Below, piece by piece: positions 17,278 through 25,693 of a DNA stretch of 64,000 bases. The position numbers and the translations under genes were made by a program. Below the pieces are notes generated by a model that saw only the letters and a program-made list of their open reading frames with translations, did no database searches and was not told the origin of the DNA. Where the stretch lies: positions 36,547-100,546 of the forward strand of contig CAYSAU010000012.1 of assembly GCA_964429135.1 (NCBI GenBank). The letters run 5' to 3'. Numbering within the stretch: the first letter of the stretch is position 1; each line of letters begins with the position of its first letter. Origin of the DNA: CAZSDU01 sp964429135 (GTDB lineage Bacteria; Bacteroidota; Bacteroidia; Bacteroidales; FEN-979).

Positions 17278-19224
17278 ATGAACAGAAATACCATCATCGG
17301 CTTAGTGCTGATCTTTGCCATCTTCATTATCTACAGCTACCTGATGAGTCCCTCCCAGGAGCAATTGCTTGAACAAAAACACAGATCCGACTCCATCTAT
17401 CTGGCCAATAAAGCAAGTCGTGATTCCCTGATCATTGTCAGAGCAAGGGAACGCGCAATCGCTGCCGCCCTTGAAAAACAAAAAATCATGGCAGAGGGTA
17501 AGGTGGTGGATTCTGCGACCTTGCAACGTTTGTCTATGAAAGATGAATTGGGTGTTTTTTCCAATGCTTCCTACGGGAAAGACTCTACCTATATTCTTGA
17601 GAACGATGTGTTTAAGCTTCATATCTCCACTTTGGGGGGTAAAATTTCCAATGTAGAACTCAAGCATTACCTCAGTTGGGACAAGCGCCCCATGTCGCTG
17701 ATGGGAAAGGATTCCTCAGTTTTTGGATTAGCCTTTTTTGCCAATAACCGTATCATACGAACCAATCAGTTATATTTTCAGCCATTCTGGCCCGACGGGC
17801 AGAGCAGTCACTCCTCCCTTAAAGTCAGTGGTCAGGATTCCCTCCGATTTGGCCTGAGATTGTTCGTTAATGCCAGCGATACTTCTTTCGATGAAGAAAA
17901 GTACATTGAGTTTATCTATACCCTGAAAGGGAATGAATACATGCTTGGATATCAGGTCAACTTTGTCGGAATGGCCGGAGTGATGGATGCATCCACAAGA
18001 TTTTTAATCCTGAACTGGAATGATCATCTGAAAAGGCAGGAAAAATCGGTTAAAATGGAACGCATGAACTCTACGGTTTATTTTAAATATTTTGAGGATA
18101 AGGTTGATTATTTGTCAGAGACCAAGGATGAAGAAAAATATTTAAAAAATGAACGCATCCAATGGATTTCCTATAAACAGCAATTCTTTACCAGTACGTT
18201 GATTGCTGAAAATTTTTTCTCTGAACCCAGGTTGCGCACCCAGACCCTTCCGGGAGGTAATCAATACTTGAAGTCCATGTTTACGGAAGTCGGAATCCCT
18301 TTTGATCCCAAGGAAAGCAGTCATCTCTCCATGCGTATGTTTTTTGGCCCAAATAAATTCTATACCCTAAAAAAATATAAGCTTGATCTTGAAAAACAGA
18401 TCCCGCTCGGTTGGGGCTTTTTTCTTTTAGCCTGGATCAATATCTATGCGGTAATCCCTGTTTTTACTTTCTTCGGTAATTTCGGCTGGAATTATGGAAT
18501 TATCATTCTTATCCTAACTATTCTGTTAAAGATCTTTTTATTTCCCATCGCTTTTAAAACCTACAAATCATCAGCCAAGATGAGGGTATTAAAACCTGAA
18601 ATTGATGAACTGACGAAAAAATTCACAAAAAAGGAAGATGCCCTGAAAAAGCAGCAGGCGACCATGGAGCTTTATAAAAAAGCAGGGGTTAATCCCATGG
18701 CCGGTTGTATCCCGCTATTGTTGCAGATGCCCATCCTTATCGCTATGTTCCGCTTTTTCCCCTCCTCCATTGAACTGCGCCAACAGGGTTTTCTTTGGGC
18801 TACCGACCTTTCTTCATATGATTCCATTTGGACCTTCCCCGGCGGATTTTCCATTCCGTATTATGGCGACCATGTAAGCTTGTTCGCCTTGCTGATGACT
18901 ATATCCAGCATCTTTTATACGCGCATCAACGACCAGATGATGGGTTCTTCCCAACAACAAATGCCCGGGATGAAAACCATGATGTACCTGATGCCGGTGA
19001 TGTTCCTTTTCTGGTTCAATGATTATTCCTCTGGCCTCAGTTATTATTATCTTCTTGCTAATCTGCTGACATTCGCCCAGATCTATATTATCCGGGCCAC
19101 CATTGATGAGAAAAAACTTCATGCACAGATTGAAGCCAATAAGAAGAAAGTAGTTAAAAAATCAGGGTTCCAAAAGCGCCTCGAGGATATGGCAAAGAAA
19201 CGAGGATATCCTATAAAGAAATAA
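17278..19224 (+). CDS. yidC: Membrane protein insertase YidC
   Basis: Inserts and folds inner-membrane proteins with or without SecYEG. The 648-residue product starts with a signal-anchor (MNRNTIIGLVLIFAIFIIYSYL), has a large periplasmic beta-super-sandwich domain (about 90-380), then the conserved five-TM insertase core (about 385-625) and a basic tail ending KKRGYPIKK. The ATG at 17278 is chosen because the 49 upstream in-frame codons overlap pyrG and lack a signal. A weak TATTTTCG promoter-like site lies at about 17251. The gene ends at a perfect inverted repeat shared with the convergent mqnA. Confidence 0.95.
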   Translation: MNRNTIIGLVLIFAIFIIYSYLMSPSQEQLLEQKHRSDSIYLANKASRDSLIIVRARERAIAAALEKQKIMAEGKVVDSATLQRLSMKDELGVFSNASYGKDSTYILENDVFKLHISTLGGKISNVELKHYLSWDKRPMSLMGKDSSVFGLAFFANNRIIRTNQLYFQPFWPDGQSSHSSLKVSGQDSLRFGLRLFVNASDTSFDEEKYIEFIYTLKGNEYMLGYQVNFVGMAGVMDASTRFLILNWNDHLKRQEKSVKMERMNSTVYFKYFEDKVDYLSETKDEEKYLKNERIQWISYKQQFFTSTLIAENFFSEPRLRTQTLPGGNQYLKSMFTEVGIPFDPKESSHLSMRMFFGPNKFYTLKKYKLDLEKQIPLGWGFFLLAWINIYAVIPVFTFFGNFGWNYGIIILILTILLKIFLFPIAFKTYKSSAKMRVLKPEIDELTKKFTKKEDALKKQQATMELYKKAGVNPMAGCIPLLLQMPILIAMFRFFPSSIELRQQGFLWATDLSSYDSIWTFPGGFSIPYYGDHVSLFALLMTISSIFYTRINDQMMGSSQQQMPGMKTMMYLMPVMFLFWFNDYSSGLSYYYLLANLLTFAQIYIIRATIDEKKLHAQIEANKKKVVKKSGFQKRLEDMAKKRGYPIKK

Positions 19225-19227
19225 TTC

Positions 19228-19270
19228 AGGATTTACGACTGTCCCTTTTCAATTGTCATAAGTAAATCCT
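19228..19270. terminator. Inverted repeat, probable bidirectional terminator
   Basis: AGGATTTAC at 19228-19236 is an exact reverse complement of GTAAATCCT at 19262-19270, with a 25-base loop. It lies between the convergent yidC and mqnA genes. There is no strong U-run, so Rho-independent action is uncertain. Confidence 0.4.
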
Positions 19271-20031
19271 CACGGGTCAATTGTCAGTTGCTTCATGTAT
19301 TTCAGGAATAGCCCAAGCGCCTGATGTTTTGTTTCATCGAGTTCATAAGAGATGTTTTTTTCCAGGTAGGAAAGACAATCTTCATGGGCTGGAAGTTTAG
19401 CTTTGAAAAAGTCCAGGCATTCTGACTTATGATCAACTCCCCAGGCCAGGGCCTGGCGGAAGGGGGATAAAATGCGTTCCGGTAGTTTTTTCTTAGAAAT
19501 CCAGACTGCAAATACGAAGGGTAAGCCGGTGAACGTGGACCATTCTTCCGCCAGATCATAAACATAGGGATAGTGTTGCCTGATTTCAAAGGTTTTATCA
19601 CCTATTGCAACCAGGGATTCCATCGAAACTGCGTGATTGGCTTCCTCCTGTTTAAGCTGTTTCCAAACAGGTTGGATATGCCAAAACATTCCAGCTAATA
19701 TCCTGACAAGAATGACAGAAGTCCGTGAATCGAAATCAAGATTGACATGGTTTATCCTGTCAAGAGGAACCCTGGAAAGAAGCAGCACCGTTTTTACTTT
19801 TCCTTGTGCCCCGATACATAAATCGGAAACAAAATGGTAAGTGTCAAAATCAGCTAATGCCCCGACCGGAACAAGCGCAATGTCGACGGCTCCGCTTTTT
19901 AATTTTTCAGCACAAATTTTAGGGACGGCGAGCTCAAGTTTGGAATGTTCTAATATGCCTGATTCCGTCAGTCCGAAGACAAAAGGAAAGGTATTCAGGT
20001 AAGATACAGCAGCAATTTTCAATTCCTTCAT
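19270..20031 (-). CDS. mqnA: Chorismate dehydratase, futalosine menaquinone pathway
   Basis: Forms 3-[(1-carboxyvinyl)oxy]benzoate from chorismate, the first step of the futalosine route to menaquinone. The 253-residue product has the periplasmic-binding-protein-like fold of MqnA/MqnD and begins MKELKIAAVSYLNTFPFVFGL, with VDIALVPVGAL further on. ATG 20031 is chosen because a TAnnTTTG promoter at 20048-20055 lies inside the longer upstream reading frame. No other mqn gene is nearby. Indicates a menaquinone-based anaerobic respiratory chain. Confidence 0.88.
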   Translation of the reverse strand: MKELKIAAVSYLNTFPFVFGLTESGILEHSKLELAVPKICAEKLKSGAVDIALVPVGALADFDTYHFVSDLCIGAQGKVKTVLLLSRVPLDRINHVNLDFDSRTSVILVRILAGMFWHIQPVWKQLKQEEANHAVSMESLVAIGDKTFEIRQHYPYVYDLAEEWSTFTGLPFVFAVWISKKKLPERILSPFRQALAWGVDHKSECLDFFKAKLPAHEDCLSYLEKNISYELDETKHQALGLFLKYMKQLTIDP

Positions 20032-20047
20032 GATCATTCTTTCTTTG

Positions 20048-20055
20048 CAAAAATA
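20048..20055 (-). promoter_or_regulatory. -7 promoter element for mqnA
   Basis: Minus-strand TATTTTTG (TAnnTTTG), 16 bp before the chosen mqnA ATG. Divergent from the element at 20094-20101. Confidence 0.55.
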
Positions 20056-20093
20056 CGGGGAAAATCTGTTGTTTGACTTTAATTTCATTTCTT

Positions 20094-20101
20094 TATCTTT
20101 G
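20094..20101 (+). promoter_or_regulatory. -7 promoter element for the small exported protein
   Basis: TATCTTTG (TAnnTTTG), 20 bp before the TTG start at 20122. Confidence 0.55.
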
Positions 20102-20121
20102 CGCCGTTTGATAGAATTCCA

Positions 20122-20613
20122 TTGAAGAAAACCATTACTTACACGATATTACTGTTGTTTTTGTTCAATTCCATGGGGTATTTTGTGGTATTTGAATTGA
20201 ATAAATATCTCGTAAAGAAAGAAATGCAGGCGCTCCTCCTGGTGACAAAGGAACCTTTAAACCTCCTGAAAATTGTTGATCCCGAACATCATCCGGATTT
20301 TTCAAGGGTCGAAAAAAAAGAGATCATATATCAGGGTAAGTTGTATGATGTGCTTCTGGAAGTTAAAAAGGGAGGTGAAACCTGGTTTTACTGTAAGCAT
20401 GATGTCAAGGAAGAATTGCTGATCGCAGGCTTCAAACGGATGGTTAAAAGCAGGTTCAGCCAGCATCTGCTTGACCATGTAATCAAAATTGCCATCACAA
20501 AACCTTCTTTGGGGATCCCGGATGTCTTTGTAAAGAAAATAAGCTATCCAAAACTTCTTATCCACTTCCTGCCTTTTTATCTTTCTCCTTTTAGTCCACC
20601 ACCTGAAATTTAA
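20122..20613 (+). CDS. Small exported/anchored protein upstream of a TonB receptor
   Basis: A 163-residue protein with a TTG start (MKKTITYTILLLFLFNSMGYFVVFEL) giving one hydrophobic N-terminal segment (about 4-26), a charged central region, and a C-terminus ending in SPPPEI. Small proteins of about 150 residues with one N-terminal hydrophobic segment and a terminal PPPE-like tail are, from memory, frequent just upstream of TonB receptors in Bacteroidota; no function is established to my knowledge. The TTG is preferred because the next ATG would cut the hydrophobic segment and a promoter lies 20 bp upstream. Probably co-transcribed with the receptor at 20739. Confidence 0.7.
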   Translation: MKKTITYTILLLFLFNSMGYFVVFELNKYLVKKEMQALLLVTKEPLNLLKIVDPEHHPDFSRVEKKEIIYQGKLYDVLLEVKKGGETWFYCKHDVKEELLIAGFKRMVKSRFSQHLLDHVIKIAITKPSLGIPDVFVKKISYPKLLIHFLPFYLSPFSPPPEI

Positions 20614-20738
20614 TTCTTCAGTATTTTTAAAAGGCTGCTTTCTCAGTTCATGGTATTGCCTTGTTAAAGTATGGATACCTGCCCTGAGCAAAGGTGTTAA
20701 CGTATTTTATTCATCTGTTTTTTTAAAATCATTACATT

Positions 20739-23159
20739 ATGAAATATGGTTTAATTTTTATTTATTGTTTTATCTTCATGTTATCTGCTGTATATGGTCA
20801 GCAGGTCAAAGTTCTTGATAAATCAGATCTGCAACCCATTGGTCAGGTAACCATTTCCAATTTACAGAAGACAGTCATGGTTGTTACTGATGCCAATGGA
20901 TGGGCGGAATTGTCATCGTTTGCTGATACTGCTACATTGACATTTTCTCATTTGGCTTTTCAGTCTTTCAGCATAAAAAAAGCAAATATCAGTGGAAAAC
21001 CAATGAAGGTGTATATGACGGAAAATATCATCAAACTGGATGAATTTGTATTTTCCGCGAACAGGACCGAGGAAAAAAAATCAGGTCTTCCATATAAAAT
21101 CGAGGTGATCCAGGCCAAGGAAATCCAGTTTAGGAATCCGCAGACTGCTGCAACCATGTTAGAACAAAGCGGGGAAGTTTTTGTCCAACAAAGCCAAATG
21201 GGAGGGGGTAGCCCTGTGTTGCGCGGGTATGAAGCCAATAAGGTACTGTTGGTCGTGGACGGGGTGAGGATGAATAATGCCATATACCGGGCGGGACATT
21301 TGCAGAGTGTCATAACCGTAGATCCTTTCGGATTGGGATCAACGGAAATACTCTATGGCCCGGGGTCCACCATATATGGCAGTGATGCCTTGGGGGGGGT
21401 GATCAGTTTTATGACCCATAATCCCCTGCTGTCAACCAATGGAAAATTTCAGGTCCACGGAGATTTATTAGGCCGTTTTTCTTCAGCCAACCTTGAAAAA
21501 ACAGGAGGAATTAACCTGAATCTCGGATGGAAGAAACTTGGTGTACTCTTAAATTTTTCCTATAGTGACTACGATGATCTGCATGAAGGGAAAGTTCGGA
21601 ATCCCGCATATGGGACTTTTGGCGAACGATTGTTTTATGCCGAAAGGATTAACGGGAAGGACTCCACCCTGGTTAACGAAAAACCATGGATACAGAAGCA
21701 GTCTGCTTATTCTCAATATAATTTCTTGGGGAAGGTGTTGTTTCAACCTGGTTCAAAAAGCAGGTATGTGCTGAATGTACAGTATTCCAATTCCAGCAAT
21801 ATTCCGCGTTACGACCGGCTTACGGAGATGAAAAATGACAGTACCATGAAATATGCTGAATGGTATTATGGGCCGCAAAGCCGCTTACTGACTTCACTGA
21901 AAGCAGAATATGACCTGAATGCCGTGATTTTCGATCATGCCGCTTTCATTCTTGCTTATCAGAATACCCATGAGGACCGCATTCAGCGTGATTTCGGGAG
22001 CTCCAAAAAGAAGTTTAATCTTGAAACTATCGGTGTGATTTCATTCAATGCCGATTTTGATAAAAAACTGGCTAAAAGGGATAACCTTCGCTATGGGTTT
22101 GAACTTCAGTATAACCAGGTGACTTCAAAGGCTTATAATGAAAACATCAAAACCGGCATTACAACCGATGACAGAGCAACCCGTTATCCGGATCAAAAGG
22201 CCAATATGATGTACCTCTCAGCCTACCTTTCAAATAACTGGAATATCAATAAGATACTTGCGTTCTCACAAGGACTGCGTTTCAGTTATGTTACCCTGAA
22301 TGCTGCCTATTCCGACACCATGGTGAAAATCATGAAAATCCCCTTTAATCCGGATATTGCTCAGAAAAACGCTTCCCTGAACGGTTATCTGGGATTGGTT
22401 GCCACACCCGGTAGGGACTGGAAATTCGCGTTGGTGGGTTCTACAGGTTTCAGAGCGCCTAACATTGACGACCTCACCAAATTGAATGTGGTTACCGGGC
22501 AGACCATCATCGTACCCAATCCGGATCTTAAACCTGAATATGCCTACAATATCGAGTTATCCGTGGCGAAAACCATTCTGGGAAGAGTAAGGCTTGAAGG
22601 GACCGCGTTTTATAACTGGCTGCGTGATGCGCTTTATATCGCACCATTTCCGTATAATGGACAGGATTCAATTGTAATGGATGGAGAAAAATACCAGACC
22701 CTGGCACAGACCAATGCAGGAAGAGCCTATATCTGTGGTTTCCAAGGCAACTTGCTGGCTCAGGTAACCAATTCATTCTCCATTGTCAGCAACCTGACCT
22801 ATACTTATGGCTATAATGAAAGTGACGGGGCGCCTCTGGATCATATCCCACCGGTTTATGGTATGACGTCTTTCCGCCTTGAGCTAAGTAAGTTTAAAGG
22901 TGATTTCTATGTGGTCTATAACGGATGGAAAAGGATCAGCCAATACAGTCAGGGGGGAGAAGATAATCAGGTGTATGCTACCCCCTATGGTATGCCCTCC
23001 TGGTACACCCTGAACCTGAAATTAAGTTATCAGATTGAAAAGCATGTGAATGTTGAACTGGGAATGGAAAATATCCTGGATGAGCATTACCGGAAATTTG
23101 CTTCAGGCATTAGCAGTCCCGGAAGGAATATTATCGTTGCACTGCGAGCAAAGCTGTAA
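20739..23159 (+). CDS. TonB-dependent outer membrane receptor, heme/hemoglobin-type
   Basis: An outer-membrane active transporter of 806 residues. Signal peptide (about 1-20, cleaved near VYGQ), a carboxypeptidase-regulatory-like domain (about 23-110), plug (about 120-235) and a 22-strand barrel. The plug contains GGGSPVLRGYEANKVLLVVDG and RMNNAIYRAGHLQ, close to the TonB-hemoglobin/transferrin/lactoferrin receptor family. The C-terminal strand ends IIVALRAKL. Substrate is inferred as heme or another iron source; a cobalamin or siderophore ligand cannot be excluded. The last 57 bases overlap coaE on the other strand. Confidence 0.9.
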   Translation: MKYGLIFIYCFIFMLSAVYGQQVKVLDKSDLQPIGQVTISNLQKTVMVVTDANGWAELSSFADTATLTFSHLAFQSFSIKKANISGKPMKVYMTENIIKLDEFVFSANRTEEKKSGLPYKIEVIQAKEIQFRNPQTAATMLEQSGEVFVQQSQMGGGSPVLRGYEANKVLLVVDGVRMNNAIYRAGHLQSVITVDPFGLGSTEILYGPGSTIYGSDALGGVISFMTHNPLLSTNGKFQVHGDLLGRFSSANLEKTGGINLNLGWKKLGVLLNFSYSDYDDLHEGKVRNPAYGTFGERLFYAERINGKDSTLVNEKPWIQKQSAYSQYNFLGKVLFQPGSKSRYVLNVQYSNSSNIPRYDRLTEMKNDSTMKYAEWYYGPQSRLLTSLKAEYDLNAVIFDHAAFILAYQNTHEDRIQRDFGSSKKKFNLETIGVISFNADFDKKLAKRDNLRYGFELQYNQVTSKAYNENIKTGITTDDRATRYPDQKANMMYLSAYLSNNWNINKILAFSQGLRFSYVTLNAAYSDTMVKIMKIPFNPDIAQKNASLNGYLGLVATPGRDWKFALVGSTGFRAPNIDDLTKLNVVTGQTIIVPNPDLKPEYAYNIELSVAKTILGRVRLEGTAFYNWLRDALYIAPFPYNGQDSIVMDGEKYQTLAQTNAGRAYICGFQGNLLAQVTNSFSIVSNLTYTYGYNESDGAPLDHIPPVYGMTSFRLELSKFKGDFYVVYNGWKRISQYSQGGEDNQVYATPYGMPSWYTLNLKLSYQIEKHVNVELGMENILDEHYRKFASGISSPGRNIIVALRAKL

Positions 23160-23732
23160 CAAGGTCTGATGGATAGAAAGAACTTGCGGAATGACCAGAA
23201 GGCTGCCATCGTTACGGATGACAAAATCAGAAAGCTCCGCTTTTCTTTCATTATCCATCTGAAACCCCATCCGCTTGAGCACCATTTGGCCATCCATCAG
23301 GTCCCGTTTCATGACCCTTTGGATGGCCATCTCTTTGGGACAGAAAACATGGATGATACGGTCGAATTCTTTGGCAAATCCACTTTCATACAATATGGCA
23401 GCTTCATGAAGGATGTACGGTTCTGATTGATTTTGAGCGATAAACCCATGAAAATCATGCTTCACCAACGGATGAAGAATGCTGTTCAAGAGTTTCAGTG
23501 AGGTTTCATCTGAAAAAACGATGGAAGCCAGCTTCCCACGATCAATATTTCCCTCTGAGGAGAGAATCTCTTTACCGAAATAATGGATTAGTTCATGGAT
23601 TACCTCTTCGTTACCAAGAAATTTCTTCGATGCGGAGTCGGCATGATAAATTTTTATTCCCAAGAGGGAGAAAATGCTGCAAACAGTGCTCTTCCCGCTC
23701 CCGATATTACCGGTCAGACCAACTTTGAACAT
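23103..23732 (-). CDS. coaE: Dephospho-CoA kinase
   Basis: Last step of coenzyme A synthesis. The 209-residue protein has the P-loop GNIGSGKST (8-16) and the family motifs HADSASKKFLG and HPLVKHDF. It is last in the DUF1573-yajC-ybbR-coaE group, 4 bp after ybbR. Its C-terminal tail of roughly 12-18 residues is encoded antisense to the end of the TonB receptor gene and is longer than needed for the fold. Confidence 0.93.
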   Translation of the reverse strand: MFKVGLTGNIGSGKSTVCSIFSLLGIKIYHADSASKKFLGNEEVIHELIHYFGKEILSSEGNIDRGKLASIVFSDETSLKLLNSILHPLVKHDFHGFIAQNQSEPYILHEAAILYESGFAKEFDRIIHVFCPKEMAIQRVMKRDLMDGQMVLKRMGFQMDNERKAELSDFVIRNDGSLLVIPQVLSIHQTLLQLCSQCNDNIPSGTANA

Positions 23733-23736
23733 GGGA

Positions 23737-24216
23737 TCAGTACTTTTTTATAGAAGAATGCGAACGGTCAAATGCGAAAAAGAGGGTGTCGGGAGTAACA
23801 AAATATACTTCACTCGGGAAATTCGTCTCTGTAGCTATTTCCTTTCCAATGGCATGAGTCAGCATCATCCCGGTAATTTTTGAATCATGGTACCTGAGCT
23901 TGATGTTTTCAAGGCTTACATCATGAGAACGGACAGAAGGAAATAAAAACTGTTCTGAGAAAAACCCAAAACCCTGCAGTTTGATTTTTATGGTGAGTAT
24001 GGTGTCTGAAGCACTGACCATTTTATAATTTGCAGGGATTTGGGTGTAATTCAGGCGGTAATGGAGCGTGTAATAGTAATCCTTCGAAAGCCTTATCAAT
24101 GCCCAGATAAAAGAAGAAATGATCAAGCAGACGATAAAAATATAAAGCTGGTGCTGAAATTTATCGCTTCTTTTTTTTCTGGCATTACCAATGAATTCAA
24201 AGAATTCCGACTTCAT
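23737..24216 (-). CDS. YbbR-like membrane-anchored protein, short form
   Basis: A 159-residue protein with a cytoplasmic basic N-terminus, one TM segment (about 24-44, IFIVCLIISSFIWALI) and a single YbbR-like beta domain (about 50-150: PANYKMVSASDTILTIKIKLQGFGF). The location between yajC and coaE is the standard Bacteroidota position for the YbbR protein. From memory, members at this locus are often near 300 residues with more than one YbbR repeat, so this is a short version; the frame is closed by a normal stop with no sign of a frameshifted continuation. Confidence 0.75.
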   Translation of the reverse strand: MKSEFFEFIGNARKKRSDKFQHQLYIFIVCLIISSFIWALIRLSKDYYYTLHYRLNYTQIPANYKMVSASDTILTIKIKLQGFGFFSEQFLFPSVRSHDVSLENIKLRYHDSKITGMMLTHAIGKEIATETNFPSEVYFVTPDTLFFAFDRSHSSIKKY

Positions 24217-24235
24217 GGTAATGAGGTTTTCAGCG

Positions 24236-24565
24236 TTATTTATTTTCTATGGTCTGACTGCTATCTAAAGCGATGGCTGATTTTTCAACGCGCAGCCTGA
24301 CTTGATTTTCAACTTCAATGGTGACCGTTGTATCCTGGATTTCGACAATCCGCCCATGAATGCCACCAACCGTGATCACTTTTTGTCCTTTTTCCAAGGA
24401 TTCACGGAATTTTTTCTGATCCTTCGACCGTTTCATCTGAGGCCGGATAAAAAAGAAATAGAACACAACGATGATCAATAATAAAGGAAGGAAAGATAAC
24501 CAACCGCTTTGCTGCGATCCCTGTCCCTGAGGGGCCATGAGAAGAATATTCAAGAGATTTACCAT
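24236..24565 (-). CDS. yajC: Preprotein translocase accessory subunit YajC
   Basis: A 109-residue single-TM protein of the SecDF-YajC complex. A hydrophobic segment at about 24-41 (LPLLLIIVVFYFFFIRPQMKRSK) leads to a small cytoplasmic domain with VITVGGIHGRIVEI. The second possible start (MAPQGQG, residue 10) cannot be excluded. It stands between DUF1573 and ybbR on the minus strand. Confidence 0.93.
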   Translation of the reverse strand: MVNLLNILLMAPQGQGSQQSGWLSFLPLLLIIVVFYFFFIRPQMKRSKDQKKFRESLEKGQKVITVGGIHGRIVEIQDTTVTIEVENQVRLRVEKSAIALDSSQTIENK

Positions 24566-24620
24566 AACGATTTAAGATTTGATTTTAATTAAAGTTTTTT
24601 ATCAGTTTAACAGTTATTCT

Positions 24621-25100
24621 TTATTTCTGCCCTCCTGCAACAGTTACCTGGGCTTTGATATGGAGTACTGTTGTATTGGGTTGTGTATTGGCTACAACCA
24701 GAATGTTTTTTGATTGAAAACCCCTCCGTCCTTGGCTGTTAAAGGCTATTCTGATAACGCCTTCCTTTCCGGGTGGGATAGGTGTTTTTGAGAAGGAGGG
24801 AACAGTACATCCGCAGGAAGTGCTCACTTCAGTGATGATCATGTCGGATTTGCCAATGTTTTTAAATTTGAAATTATACGCAACGGTTTCCCCTTCAAGA
24901 ATTTTTCCAAAATTATGTTCCGTTTCCTCAAACTGAAAAACAGGGAGAATGCTTTGATCAGACTTCCCGCTGGCAGTATTGGGGTTATTCACGAGATCTG
25001 AAGAGATTTTTTCTTGTTCATTCTCTGAATCCGGGTTGCAGGAAAAAAGAGTTAACCCGATGGCCATAACAAAAAAAAGAAATAATCGTCTCAGGAACAT
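24621..25100 (-). CDS. DUF1573 lipoprotein
   Basis: A 159-residue exported protein. ATG 25100 is chosen because it begins a lipoprotein signal (MFLRRLFLFFVMAIGLTLFSC, lipobox LFSC) and the promoter at 25120-25127 lies upstream of it. The DUF1573 beta-sandwich domain (about 55-150) contains FKFKNIGKSDMIITEVSTSCGCTVP, an immunoglobulin-like fold with a CGC motif. Function unknown; genes of this family often precede yajC in this phylum. Confidence 0.85.
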   Translation of the reverse strand: MFLRRLFLFFVMAIGLTLFSCNPDSENEQEKISSDLVNNPNTASGKSDQSILPVFQFEETEHNFGKILEGETVAYNFKFKNIGKSDMIITEVSTSCGCTVPSFSKTPIPPGKEGVIRIAFNSQGRRGFQSKNILVVANTQPNTTVLHIKAQVTVAGGQK

Positions 25101-25119
25101 GAGGAATTTTTTTTCGCTG

Positions 25120-25127
25120 CAAAAGTA
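25120..25127 (-). promoter_or_regulatory. -7 promoter element for the DUF1573-yajC-ybbR-coaE operon
   Basis: Minus-strand TACTTTTG (TAnnTTTG), 19 bp before the ATG at 25100. Confidence 0.6.
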
Positions 25128-25165
25128 CGATTTTTTAAACATATAATATGTTAATTTTACATGTT

Positions 25166-25693
25166 ATGAGGGTCTATCTTGTCGGGTATATGGCTTCCGG
25201 GAAATCAAAAACGGGCAGAACGCTTGCGGATGATCTTGATTATGATTTTTTGGATCTGGACGAAATGTTTGAAGAACGTTACCATGTCAGTATTCCTGAT
25301 TTTTTTCATAAGTACGGGGAAGAAAATTTCAGACCTATTGAACGGCAATTGCTTCATTCAACTTCAGGGTTTGATAATACAGTGATTGCTACCGGAGGGG
25401 GAACTCCTTGTTTTTTTGATAACATGGACTTTATCCTTCATCATGGCATTTCAGTTTATCTATATTGGAAAGCTGCAATACTGGCAAAAAGATTAAATCA
25501 GGTCAGGAAAAAACGTCCTGTGATCGGAGAAATGAAAGGACGGGAGCTGGAATATTATGTTCAGAAGCATCTTGAAGATCGAGAAAAATTTTACCTTAAG
25601 GCTGATTTTTTTATGGATATGGAAAAAGATGAATTGACGTCTCTGGTCTACCGGATAAAAAATCAAGCCTTCGGTTTAAACCTTTCTTTTTAA
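25166..25693 (+). CDS. aroK: Shikimate kinase
   Basis: Phosphorylates shikimate in chorismate synthesis, feeding aromatic amino acids and, through mqnA, menaquinone. The 175-residue product starts MRVYLVGYMASGKS with the P-loop at 7-14; DLDEMFEE and the shikimate-binding Arg region ENFRPIE and GGGTPCF follow. ATG 25166 is preferred over the ATG at 25148 because a near-consensus promoter (TAATTTTA, 25152-25159) lies between them. The 3' end overlaps rlmD by 18 bp, convergent. Confidence 0.92.
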   Translation: MRVYLVGYMASGKSKTGRTLADDLDYDFLDLDEMFEERYHVSIPDFFHKYGEENFRPIERQLLHSTSGFDNTVIATGGGTPCFFDNMDFILHHGISVYLYWKAAILAKRLNQVRKKRPVIGEMKGRELEYYVQKHLEDREKFYLKADFFMDMEKDELTSLVYRIKNQAFGLNLSF

